Source: Syntrophomonas sp. UBA4911
GTDB taxonomy: Bacteria > Bacillota > Syntrophomonadia > Syntrophomonadales > Syntrophomonadaceae
NCBI GenBank assembly: GCA_002398105.1
Contig: DHCD01000105.1
Location: 20,471 to 27,778 of the forward strand
Direction: 5' to 3'
DNA length: 7,308 nucleotides
Shown piece by piece: positions 1-5,626 of this stretch (position 1 is its first letter; the number at the start of each line of letters is the position of its first letter). Below the pieces are notes generated by a model. It was not told the origin of the DNA and did not search any database. It was given only the letters and a program-made list of their open reading frames with translations. The translations under genes were made by a program, and so were the position numbers.

Positions 1-516
1 GGTAAGACCGCTTTTCGTCCTTTCTATGGAAAGACTTTTGCCCGCGCTTTGGGCAACTATCCGTACGCTCCCCGTCGCGTCATAAAGGTCAAAATAATGT
101 TTATAGGCGTCTTGCGAACTTATGTTTACCCGCAAAACCATATGGTAGGTATTCCCTTCCTTGGAGGCGGAAACTATCTGCGCTCCTTGTATTATAGGAA
201 CATTCTGAACAGGGAAGCCGTCGGGAATAGGAACCGATTCGGCTACCGAGGAGGTAACGACTTTCTTGGCCACCTCTTTTTGGGCCTGCTGCTCCTGGAC
301 CTCAGCCTGCTGCACAATTGCTTTTTGCTCATCTGCCATCTTTTCCGCTTCTTCCTCGGACACTTGCGGAGTGATGCCCGGCTCAACCGGGGCGGATACC
401 TGCTGCTTGGGAGACAAATTCTCCTTCTTCTCTCCACTCTCCTTTTTGCCACAGGCGGCCATTGAAAATGATAACGCGACCAGCAAAACAGCAGTGATGT
501 AAACTTTTTTGTCCAT
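1..516 (-). CDS. Putative lipoprotein with coiled-coil stalk, partial (3' end beyond window)
   Basis: The frame is open from the ATG at 516 to the window edge (172 codons, no stop), so the C-terminus is missing. Residues 1-22 form a signal peptide: MDKK, a hydrophobic core, then SMAAC, a lipobox with Cys22 as the likely lipidated residue and Met instead of the usual Leu at -3. Residues 23-50 are a charged, Pro-containing linker. Residues 52-85 are rich in Glu, Gln, Lys and Ala and probably form a coiled coil. From about residue 97 (VPIPDGFPV) a compact domain begins, with beta-rich stretches such as GNTYHMVLRVNIS followed by a helix-like SSQDAYKHYFDLY. I do not recognise the domain. The start is supported by GAGGAGGG six bases before the ATG. 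The gene follows pstB by 63 bases with no hairpin between them, so it is probably the last or a late gene of the pst transcript and the product is probably anchored on the outer face of the membrane. A role in phosphate uptake is only suggested by position. Confidence 0.8.
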   Translation of the reverse strand, partial: MDKKVYITAVLLVALSFSMAACGKKESGEKKENLSPKQQVSAPVEPGITPQVSEEEAEKMADEQKAIVQQAEVQEQQAQKEVAKKVVTSSVAESVPIPDGFPVQNVPIIQGAQIVSASKEGNTYHMVLRVNISSQDAYKHYFDLYDATGSVRIVAQSAGKSLSIERTKSGLT

Positions 517-522
517 TAAAAA

Positions 523-530
523 CCCTCCTC
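523..530 (-). promoter_or_regulatory. Ribosome binding site of the lipoprotein gene
   Basis: On the minus strand this reads GAGGAGGG, six bases before the ATG at 516. It is a near-ideal Shine-Dalgarno sequence. It supports both the start codon and the reality of this edge-truncated gene. Confidence 0.8.
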
Positions 531-579
531 GAATGATATGAATTGGAAATTACTATTTTCTTAGCCGACTACAGATATT

Positions 580-1353
580 TTAGAATTTTCCTGCCAGATA
601 CTTTTGAGTAAGCTCGTGTCGGGGCCGGGTAAAGAACTTGTCCTTGGCGCTGTATTCAATCAGTTCTCCCTGGTAAAAGAAGCCTACCCGGTCGGCAATC
701 CGCTTTGCCTGTTCAAGATTATGGGTTACGATCACAAGCGTATACTGCTCCTTGAGTTCCCGCAGTAAATCTTCTATCTTAAGAGTTGAAATAGGGTCAA
801 GCGATGAGCAGGGCTCGTCAAAAAGAATGATCTCGGGGGTTATGGTCAGACACCTGGCTATGCAGAGCCTCTGCTGCTGCCCGCCGGAAAGATCCAGCGC
901 ACTGGCGTCAAGCCTCTCCTTCACTTCGTCGTAAAGATGCACGTCTTTTAAGCATTTCACAACCACCTCGTCAATCCGCTTGCGCGAAGAGAGATTGTTC
1001 TTTTCCGAAAAGGGCAAAGCCAGATTTTTATATATGCTCATGGGGAAAGGATTGGGGATCTGAAAAACCATACCCATCTTTTGCCTCAGAAACATTAGAT
1101 CCGACGCTTTTTTAATGTCCTTATATATGTCCTGCCCCCCCACGCTGATGATTCCGCTTATTTTAAAGCCCTTCACCAGATCGTTTATACGGTTTAGGGA
1201 TTTTAAGAATGTGGTTTTCCCACAGGCAGAGGGCCCTATAAGCGCAGTTATGCTCTTTTTTTCTATCTCCATGTTGATATTTTTAAGCACCTGCTTTTCA
1301 CCGTACCAAGAATCCACATTTTTAACCGCAATACTTATATTGCTTAATGTCAT
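580..1353 (-). CDS. pstB: Phosphate ABC transporter ATP-binding protein PstB
   Basis: Cytoplasmic ATPase subunit that powers phosphate import through the PstC-PstA channel. All ABC motifs are visible in the 257 residues: Walker A GPSACGKTT at 40-48, Q-loop Gln98 in VFQIPNPFPMSIYKN (the NPFPMSIY stretch is characteristic of PstB), signature LSGGQQQRL at 155-163, Walker B IILFDEP at 175-181 with D-loop SSLDP, and the switch His211 in VTHN. The C-terminal FFTRPRHELTQKYLAGKF matches the usual PstB ending, and the length is typical (about 250-270). Walker A carries Ala43 where Gly is usual in PstB (GPSGCGKST), a conservative change that should not abolish nucleotide binding. The ATG overlaps the pstA stop codon by four bases (ATGA), implying translational coupling; a GAGGG lies about seven bases before it inside the end of pstA. 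Confidence 0.97.
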   Translation of the reverse strand: MTLSNISIAVKNVDSWYGEKQVLKNINMEIEKKSITALIGPSACGKTTFLKSLNRINDLVKGFKISGIISVGGQDIYKDIKKASDLMFLRQKMGMVFQIPNPFPMSIYKNLALPFSEKNNLSSRKRIDEVVVKCLKDVHLYDEVKERLDASALDLSGGQQQRLCIARCLTITPEIILFDEPCSSLDPISTLKIEDLLRELKEQYTLVIVTHNLEQAKRIADRVGFFYQGELIEYSAKDKFFTRPRHELTQKYLAGKF

Positions 1354-2285
1354 TCCTCATCCCTCAGCTTTCCCAGGCTGCTTATATAATCGGTAATGAT
1401 ATGAAGCACAATGATGATAACAATAAGAACCAACGAGGCTCCGAAAGCTACCGACGGCATGTTCCCCTCCCCGGCAGGCGAAGTGTAGAATATGTATGAA
1501 GTAAGGGTGGAACCCGTGTTCTGAAGTGTCGAAGGCCAGTTTTCCGGCGAGTACCAGGGCTGAAGTCCGGTCATCCGCAGCGTTCCTCCCAGCGTAAGCC
1601 ATACTATGGCCGTATCGCCGACTATCCTTCCCATGCCCAGGATTACTGAAGTGATAATCCCGTTTTTGGCAGCGGGAATAACCACCCTTAGAAGGCTCTG
1701 TCTCTTGTCCGCGCCGAGGGCGTAGGAAGCTTCAATATAGGATGGGGGCACGGCTTTTAAAGCCTCGGCACAGGTTTTTATTATGTACGGCAGAATCATA
1801 ATACCCATGGTTATCCCTGCAACCCAAAACGATCTCCCGAACGCCTTTGAAATGCCTTCAACTCCTTCTACCCGGGAACTTAAAAAGCCCCAGAAGGGAT
1901 TGGTGAACACGGCCAGCCCAAAAATCGCTATGACAATGGTAGGAACTCCAGCCAAAATATCAATCGCGGTGCTTAAGGTATCCCGAAGTTTTCCCTTTTT
2001 GGCATAGAAGGTGTAATAAAGCGCGCTGGACAGCCCCCAGGGAAAAGCCAGCAGCGTCCCTATGAAGGTAAGCAGGAGCGTCCCCACTATGGGCGTTAAA
2101 ATCCCCCCCGCATTGTCCTGGGAGAAGGTGGGGTTGGGCTCAGTCATTATAAAATCAGGGCTTAGCTGGTCAAAACCTTTTATAACCAGATATAAAATGA
2201 TTCCCAGACATACCGCCACGGTCATCACCGCAGCAAAATAGCACAGCGTCTTCATAACGCTGTCTTGGAAGAGTTTTAATCTCAT
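1350..2285 (-). CDS. pstA: Phosphate ABC transporter permease PstA
   Basis: Integral membrane subunit that forms the phosphate channel with PstC. The 311-residue sequence starts with a hydrophobic anchor (about 13-36) followed by a loop ending NAGGILTPIVGTL, typical of PstA, and then the five-helix permease core. The cytoplasmic EAA motif that docks on PstB is at about 185-204 (EASYALGADKRQSLLRVVIP), followed by the conserved GMGRIVGDTAIVWLTLGG (217-234). The last helix is at about 283-303. The length is slightly above the usual 270-300, owing to periplasmic-side loops around 128-150 and 240-275. The start overlaps the pstC stop by four bases (ATGA) and the stop overlaps the pstB start in the same way, so the three genes are tightly coupled. 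The ribosome binding site (AAAGGGCGG) is weak and somewhat distant, consistent with coupling. Confidence 0.96.
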   Translation of the reverse strand: MRLKLFQDSVMKTLCYFAAVMTVAVCLGIILYLVIKGFDQLSPDFIMTEPNPTFSQDNAGGILTPIVGTLLLTFIGTLLAFPWGLSSALYYTFYAKKGKLRDTLSTAIDILAGVPTIVIAIFGLAVFTNPFWGFLSSRVEGVEGISKAFGRSFWVAGITMGIMILPYIIKTCAEALKAVPPSYIEASYALGADKRQSLLRVVIPAAKNGIITSVILGMGRIVGDTAIVWLTLGGTLRMTGLQPWYSPENWPSTLQNTGSTLTSYIFYTSPAGEGNMPSVAFGASLVLIVIIIVLHIITDYISSLGKLRDEE

Positions 2286-3253
2286 TTCATTTTTACCGCC
2301 CTTTCAACCAACCTGGTCGATAGACTGAACAGCATGCTGGTCAATATCAGTACCACACCGCATGAGAACAAGGCGGACTCTATGGCGGCGACGCTCATGG
2401 CCTCGGATTTGTTTACGATGGCCGAAGCCAGGGTAAGAACCGGAGTCAGAAAAAAGACTCCTCCGTGGGCCACTTGAGGAACATTGCTTATGCCGCCCGA
2501 TACCATGGAAAGAGCGATCGCCTCACCTATACCTCTGCCCGCCGCCAGGATAATACCGGCGAATAGGCCTGACTTGGCTGCCGGCAGAAGGATTTTGGTT
2601 ACCACCCGCCAATGGGATATGCCCAGGCCCAACCCCGCCTCCTTATAGGATTTGGGAACGGCTTTGATGGCATCGACGGTAAGAGCGGTAAGGATCGGCA
2701 TAATCATTATGCCCAGTACTATGATCCCGGCCAGAAGGCTTTTGCCGCTGAGCTGCATGCGCATAATCGGGTCGTACAAGTATTGTATCTGAAGCTCGGG
2801 GGATATAAAGCTGTCTTTAATATAGGGAACGACCACCATAAGCCCTATAAGCCCGTAAATAATAGATGGAATACTGGCCAGGAGCCTGATAACGGAACTC
2901 AGCATCCTGGCTATGGCCCGGTGGGAAAATTCGCATACGATAACGGCCGTGCCTATCCCCAGAGGCACAGCCAGCAAAAGCGCCCCCGCCGTCGTAAGCA
3001 GAGTGGCTATAAAAAGCCCCTTGGTCCCAAAGAACCATGTCTGCTCCCCGGCGGCCAGATAATAGCTGTCCCTTATCTGTTCGCTAAAACCCGTTTCCGT
3101 TATAAAGCCTAAGCCGCTGACGCTTAAAACTCCCCACGCCTTTATGAATATAAATACAAAAATAAAGGCTATCATAAGCCCGCCTAAGACAGCCGATACA
3201 AGCAGTATATGTTTAAAAATATTATCCTTGACCATTCTTTTGTTTGATTTCAT
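2282..3253 (-). CDS. pstC: Phosphate ABC transporter permease PstC
   Basis: Membrane channel subunit partnering PstA. With the start chosen here the protein has 323 residues: a short basic cytoplasmic N-terminus, a first transmembrane helix at about 14-40, an extracellular loop, and a multi-helix permease core. The EAA motif for contact with PstB is at 205-224 (EAGLGLGISHWRVVTKILLP), followed by AAGRGIGEAIAL (237-248), a strongly conserved PstC segment. A hydrophilic insert at about 145-170 lies between two helices. The frame extends upstream to a GTG at 3295, but the ATG at 3253 is preceded by CAGGAGA at a good distance, so I prefer it; the GTG has only a weak AGGG. The gene lies 90 bases downstream of pstS and overlaps pstA by four bases. 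Confidence 0.95.
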   Translation of the reverse strand: MKSNKRMVKDNIFKHILLVSAVLGGLMIAFIFVFIFIKAWGVLSVSGLGFITETGFSEQIRDSYYLAAGEQTWFFGTKGLFIATLLTTAGALLLAVPLGIGTAVIVCEFSHRAIARMLSSVIRLLASIPSIIYGLIGLMVVVPYIKDSFISPELQIQYLYDPIMRMQLSGKSLLAGIIVLGIMIMPILTALTVDAIKAVPKSYKEAGLGLGISHWRVVTKILLPAAKSGLFAGIILAAGRGIGEAIALSMVSGGISNVPQVAHGGVFFLTPVLTLASAIVNKSEAMSVAAIESALFSCGVVLILTSMLFSLSTRLVERAVKMK

Positions 3254-3257
3254 GAGT

Positions 3258-3265
3258 TCTCCTGC
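3258..3265 (-). promoter_or_regulatory. Ribosome binding site that decides the pstC start
   Basis: Minus strand GCAGGAGA, with ACTC before the ATG at 3253. This strong Shine-Dalgarno favours the internal ATG over the GTG 42 bases upstream. Confidence 0.65.
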
Positions 3266-3343
3266 TTCATAATACCGCTCCGGCAGGGTTTGCACCGTCC
3301 CTACCGAAGCGCGGGTAATATTTTTATATCTTTAACCGGAAGG

Positions 3344-4510
3344 CTATCTAAGCGGGATAAAATCCTCGGAAGCCAATATCTGCTGTCCTTTTACGCTGCG
3401 CACAAAGTTAATGAATTTAGCCGCCTGTCCTGAAGGGGTTCCTTTGGTTGAAAGCCAGAGATTTCTGACAAAGGGATACTGACCCGTAGCAGCGTTCGCT
3501 TCAGAAGCCACCACGCCTTCCGCGACAATTCCCTTAACACTTGTGTCAAGATGTCCCAGGGATAAAAAACCTATCGCGTTTTCATCATTGGCAACCGCCT
3601 GCTTCACCAGTGGGTTTGAGGCATGGGGCTCGGCGATGGCGTCGATCTCGGCTTCCTTCTTCATGATGAGGCTGTTAAAACCGTCAAGAGTTCCCGAACC
3701 CGCTTCGCGGGTGTGCAGCACGATCGCGGCGTTCTTACCGCCCACGTCCTGCCAGTTTTTGATCTCGCCGGAGAAAATCTTTTTTATCTGTTCCCTGGTA
3801 AGAGCTTCAACAGTGTTCGCTTTATTTACGATGACAACGATTGCGTCCCGGCCAACCGAAACGGGAACCAGACCCGCCGCCTTGTCCTCCTGCTTCAAAT
3901 CAGAAGACTGCATGCCTATGTTCAAGGTGCCGTCTTTCGCTCCTGAGGTTCCTACGCCGCTGCCGCCGCCGGTTACCGTTACGGAAAGCCCGGGGGAAAG
4001 CTTCATGAGAGCGTCAGCACTGGCCTGCGCTACCGGCAAGACCGTTGTGGAACCACCCACTTTGAGAGTACCGGTTATACCTGAAAAATACTTTACATTT
4101 ACGGTCTGAGTTGCGTCATCCCAGGACACATCGGCGCCGAGGCTTTCCGCCACAAATCTTACCGGCACAAGAGTTCTGCCATCGACCACGGTTGCGGGAA
4201 CGTCAAGAGTTTGGGCCGTTCCATTGACGGTGGCGGTAGTTTGGCCTACCGGAAGAGAAACGTTCTTATCCGCGGTAACAATTTTCACGGTTTGGGAGCC
4301 AGCGTCCCACGACACAATTCCGCCAAGGTTTTCGGCGATAAAACGGAAAGGAACCAAGACCCTGCCTTCCTGCATTACGGGAGCGACATCCATATTGAGC
4401 GCCGAGCCGTCAACATTGACCTTTATACCCTCTGCCGCACTTGCCGTCCCTACCAATACGAAACACAACATCATTGTCAGAACTATTACTTTTGTTTTCA
4501 GATCCTTCAT
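3344..4510 (-). CDS. pstS: Phosphate-binding protein PstS with N-terminal copper-amine-oxidase-like stalk domain
   Basis: Extracellular phosphate-binding component that delivers substrate to PstC-PstA. The 388 residues divide into three parts. Residues 1-25 are a Sec signal peptide (KTK, hydrophobic core, cleavage probably after TASA). Residues about 28-140 are a Cu_amine_oxidN1-like domain made of two similar halves, marked by GRVLVPFRFIAENLGG..VSWD (49-69) and GRTLVPVRFVAESLGADVSWD (111-131). Residues about 147-388 are a PstS-like PBP domain with GGSTTVLPVAQ (152-162), TGGGSGVGTSGAKDG (180-194), QSSD (201-204) and REAGSGTLDGF (268-278), matching the phosphate-contacting loops of the family. 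There is no lipobox: Cys16 lies inside the hydrophobic core in MMLC, which does not fit. Family members in Gram-positives are usually lipoproteins, so the stalk domain may replace lipid anchoring. The ATG has GGGGAG eight bases upstream. It heads the pstSCAB operon, and candidate Pho boxes lie upstream. Confidence 0.95.
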   Translation of the reverse strand: MKDLKTKVIVLTMMLCFVLVGTASAAEGIKVNVDGSALNMDVAPVMQEGRVLVPFRFIAENLGGIVSWDAGSQTVKIVTADKNVSLPVGQTTATVNGTAQTLDVPATVVDGRTLVPVRFVAESLGADVSWDDATQTVNVKYFSGITGTLKVGGSTTVLPVAQASADALMKLSPGLSVTVTGGGSGVGTSGAKDGTLNIGMQSSDLKQEDKAAGLVPVSVGRDAIVVIVNKANTVEALTREQIKKIFSGEIKNWQDVGGKNAAIVLHTREAGSGTLDGFNSLIMKKEAEIDAIAEPHASNPLVKQAVANDENAIGFLSLGHLDTSVKGIVAEGVVASEANAATGQYPFVRNLWLSTKGTPSGQAAKFINFVRSVKGQQILASEDFIPLR

Positions 4511-4518
4511 TTTACACT

Positions 4519-4526
4519 CTCCCCGT
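4519..4526 (-). promoter_or_regulatory. Ribosome binding site of pstS
   Basis: Minus strand GGGGAGAG, the core GGGGAG lying eight bases from the ATG at 4510. It supports this start codon. Confidence 0.6.
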
Positions 4527-4548
4527 GTTTTATTTTGCCTTGCTATGT

Positions 4549-4591
4549 ATTGTAAAGCACGTCTGTAAACTCGAGTTGGTGCATTTGTAAA
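4549..4591 (-). promoter_or_regulatory. Candidate pstS promoter with three PhoP-box-like TTTACA hexamers
   Basis: On the minus strand TTTACA occurs at 4591-4586, 4569-4564 and 4556-4551. The first two are 22 bases apart, two helical turns, and the third is 13 further on. Low-GC Gram-positive PhoP sites are known as TT(A/C/T)ACA repeats with about 11-base period, so the hexamer fits well and the phasing partly. A -10-like TACAAT (4554-4549) overlaps the last hexamer, about 40 bases before the pstS ATG. No TTGACA -35 stands at the right distance, as expected for an activator-dependent promoter. Inferred from sequence only. Confidence 0.4.
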
Positions 4592-4675
4592 ATTTCCCTT
4601 AAGCTAGTCTTAGTAAATCGTTCTTAAAGAAATAACACGGCAATCAATTATAATTTTGTATTTATGCAAACTATT

Positions 4676-4732
4676 TTAAAGCATAAAATCCCCTGTAAAA
4701 TCGTATTTCTAACGATACTACAAGGGCTTTAA
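4676..4732 (-). terminator. Large imperfect hairpin, probable terminator of the DUF3885-ATPase unit
   Basis: Nested complementary blocks: TTAAAG (4676-4681) with CTTTAA (4727-4732), CCCCTGTA (4690-4697) with TACAAGGG (4719-4726, one mismatch), and ATCGT (4700-4704) with ACGAT (4712-4716), around a 7-base loop. There is a 2x2 internal loop and one 8-base bulge. Read on the minus strand, the GC-containing stem is followed by ATTTTATGCTTT, a poor but U-containing tract. It lies about 95 bases after the ATPase stop and about 170 bases before pstS, where a terminator would be expected. It could instead be a protein-binding palindrome. Confidence 0.45.
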
Positions 4733-4746
4733 GTCATCTTAAGTCA
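4729..4746. repeat. Tandem direct repeat TTAAGTCA, 10-base period
   Basis: TTAAGTCA occurs at 4729-4736 and again at 4739-4746, separated by TC, so the copies are one helical turn apart. On the minus strand this reads TGACTTAA twice. The first copy overlaps the outer arm of the palindrome by four bases. Tandem octamers on one face of the helix are typical of response-regulator sites, but no regulator can be named. It lies over 200 bases upstream of pstS. Confidence 0.4.
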
Positions 4747-4821
4747 AGGGGTGAATATAGATGCCGTTATTTTAAGCCGAAACAAAGATGGGCCTTGACA
4801 ATGCAGTTGGAAATAAAGCCT

Positions 4822-5544
4822 TCACTCATCCAACAGATAGTGCAGCATTTTTTCGGGATTTTCCAAAAAACGGCGGGTCAGCTGATAGTGTTCGGTCTCA
4901 TGGTAATCCACTGAACGGATCCCGTCCTCCGACAGTTCATACACTTCCGCACCGGGGTAAGCCATCAGAATCGGCGAGTGGGTGGCGATGATGAATTGGG
5001 AGTCGGCCTTGGCCAGCTCGTGGATCTGTACCAGCAGCGCCATCAGGCGGCTGGGAGACAGTGCCGCCTCCGGTTCATCCAGCAGATACAGGCCGTTTCC
5101 CCAAAAGCGGTGTTTTAGAAGGGAAAGAAAGCTCTCACCGTGAGATTGATCATGAAGCGAAACACCGCCGTAATTTGGAGTCGCGCGGATTTCATCAATG
5201 TTGGTCGCCACATTGTAAAAGCTTTCCGCCCGCAGGAAAAACCCGTCCTTAGGGTAAGCGGATCTGGAAATGGTCAGGTGACGGTACAGTTCGGAGTGGG
5301 TACTGTTGGTGGAAAAGTTGAAATTGCGGCTGCCGCCCTCGGCGTTGAAGCCGTAGGCCACGGCGATAGCTTCCAAAAGCGTGGACTTGCCGGTTCCATT
5401 TTCGCCGACCAAAAAGGTTACGCCTTTGGAAAACCTCAGCCCACCCTCTCGTAAAAGATGCCGTACAATTGGAAGACTGTGCAGATAAGAGTCTTCCGTT
5501 ACCGGAGTGGAAATCCTGACCTCACTTATATAGTTTCGTTCCAT
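4822..5544 (-). CDS. Stand-alone AAA/ABC-type ATPase (COG3910-like predicted ATPase)
   Basis: A 240-residue soluble ATPase of the SMC/RecF-like AAA superfamily without a coiled-coil insert. Walker A is GENGTGKST at 47-55 within VTFLVGENGTGKST. A degenerate signature-like QSHGES lies at 133-138, Walker B with the D-loop is LYLLDEPEAALSP at 152-164 (Asp156, catalytic Glu157), and the switch His189 is in FIIATHSP. There is no membrane segment, DNA-binding domain or nuclease domain (such as TOPRIM), so any effector activity must come from a partner. The frame continues upstream to an ATG at 5685 inside the preceding gene, but the ATG at 5544 has AGGTGA five bases upstream and starts where family similarity would be expected (MERNYISEV). 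The gene follows the DUF3885-like gene on the same strand by 82 bases, so the pair is probably one transcript. Substrate and pathway are unknown. Confidence 0.88.
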   Translation of the reverse strand: MERNYISEVRISTPVTEDSYLHSLPIVRHLLREGGLRFSKGVTFLVGENGTGKSTLLEAIAVAYGFNAEGGSRNFNFSTNSTHSELYRHLTISRSAYPKDGFFLRAESFYNVATNIDEIRATPNYGGVSLHDQSHGESFLSLLKHRFWGNGLYLLDEPEAALSPSRLMALLVQIHELAKADSQFIIATHSPILMAYPGAEVYELSEDGIRSVDYHETEHYQLTRRFLENPEKMLHYLLDE

Positions 5545-5549
5545 CTCAG

Positions 5550-5555
5550 TCACCT
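5550..5555 (-). promoter_or_regulatory. Ribosome binding site that decides the ATPase start
   Basis: Minus strand AGGTGA with CTGAG between it and the ATG at 5544. It favours the 240-residue product over a 287-residue form that would overlap the upstream gene. Confidence 0.65.
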
Positions 5556-5588
5556 GCTTCTTTTGCCGGTTGGGCGAGTTATTTCCTG

Positions 5589-5604
5589 GGGGAGCGTCCT
5601 CCCC
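5589..5604 (-). other. Short GC-rich hairpin between the two cassette genes
   Basis: GGGGAG (5589-5594) and CTCCCC (5599-5604) form a perfect six-base stem with a four-base loop in the 82-base gap between the DUF3885-like gene and the ATPase gene. No T-run follows on the minus strand, so it is not a classical terminator. It might modulate or stabilise the transcript, or be chance. Confidence 0.3.
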
Positions 5605-5626
5605 AATACATATCACGGATAACAAT

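Larger units (their letters stand above)
4511..4821. other. Intergenic region between the ATPase gene and pstS
   Basis: This 311-base AT-rich stretch holds no credible gene. From right to left it contains the tail after the ATPase stop, a tandem TTAAGTCA repeat (4729-4746), a large imperfect palindrome (4676-4732), an AT-rich part with the short palindrome AATTATAATT near 4647-4656, and the probable pstS promoter with TTTACA repeats. The 4600-4675 part shows nothing further that I can assign. Confidence 0.6.

Noticed and set aside
49..465. Plus-strand open frame at the left end
   Set aside because: It is antisense to the lipoprotein gene, which has a signal peptide, lipobox and strong ribosome binding site. 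The plus-strand translation looks like an arbitrary Leu/Gly/Arg-rich shadow.
3254..3295. Longer pstC from a GTG at 3295
   Set aside because: Only a weak AGGG precedes it, whereas the ATG at 3253 has CAGGAGA at a good distance and gives a normal PstC N-terminus.
2612..4109. Long plus-strand open frames opposite pstC and pstS (2612-3112 and 3543-4109)
   Set aside because: They lie antisense to clearly coding, motif-rich genes, show no domain pattern of their own, and are explained as shadows of the opposite strand.
4795..4800. TTGACA on the plus strand as a -35 box
   Set aside because: No -10-like sequence stands 16-18 bases downstream, and no plus-strand gene follows; 4788-4991 is a shadow of the ATPase gene.
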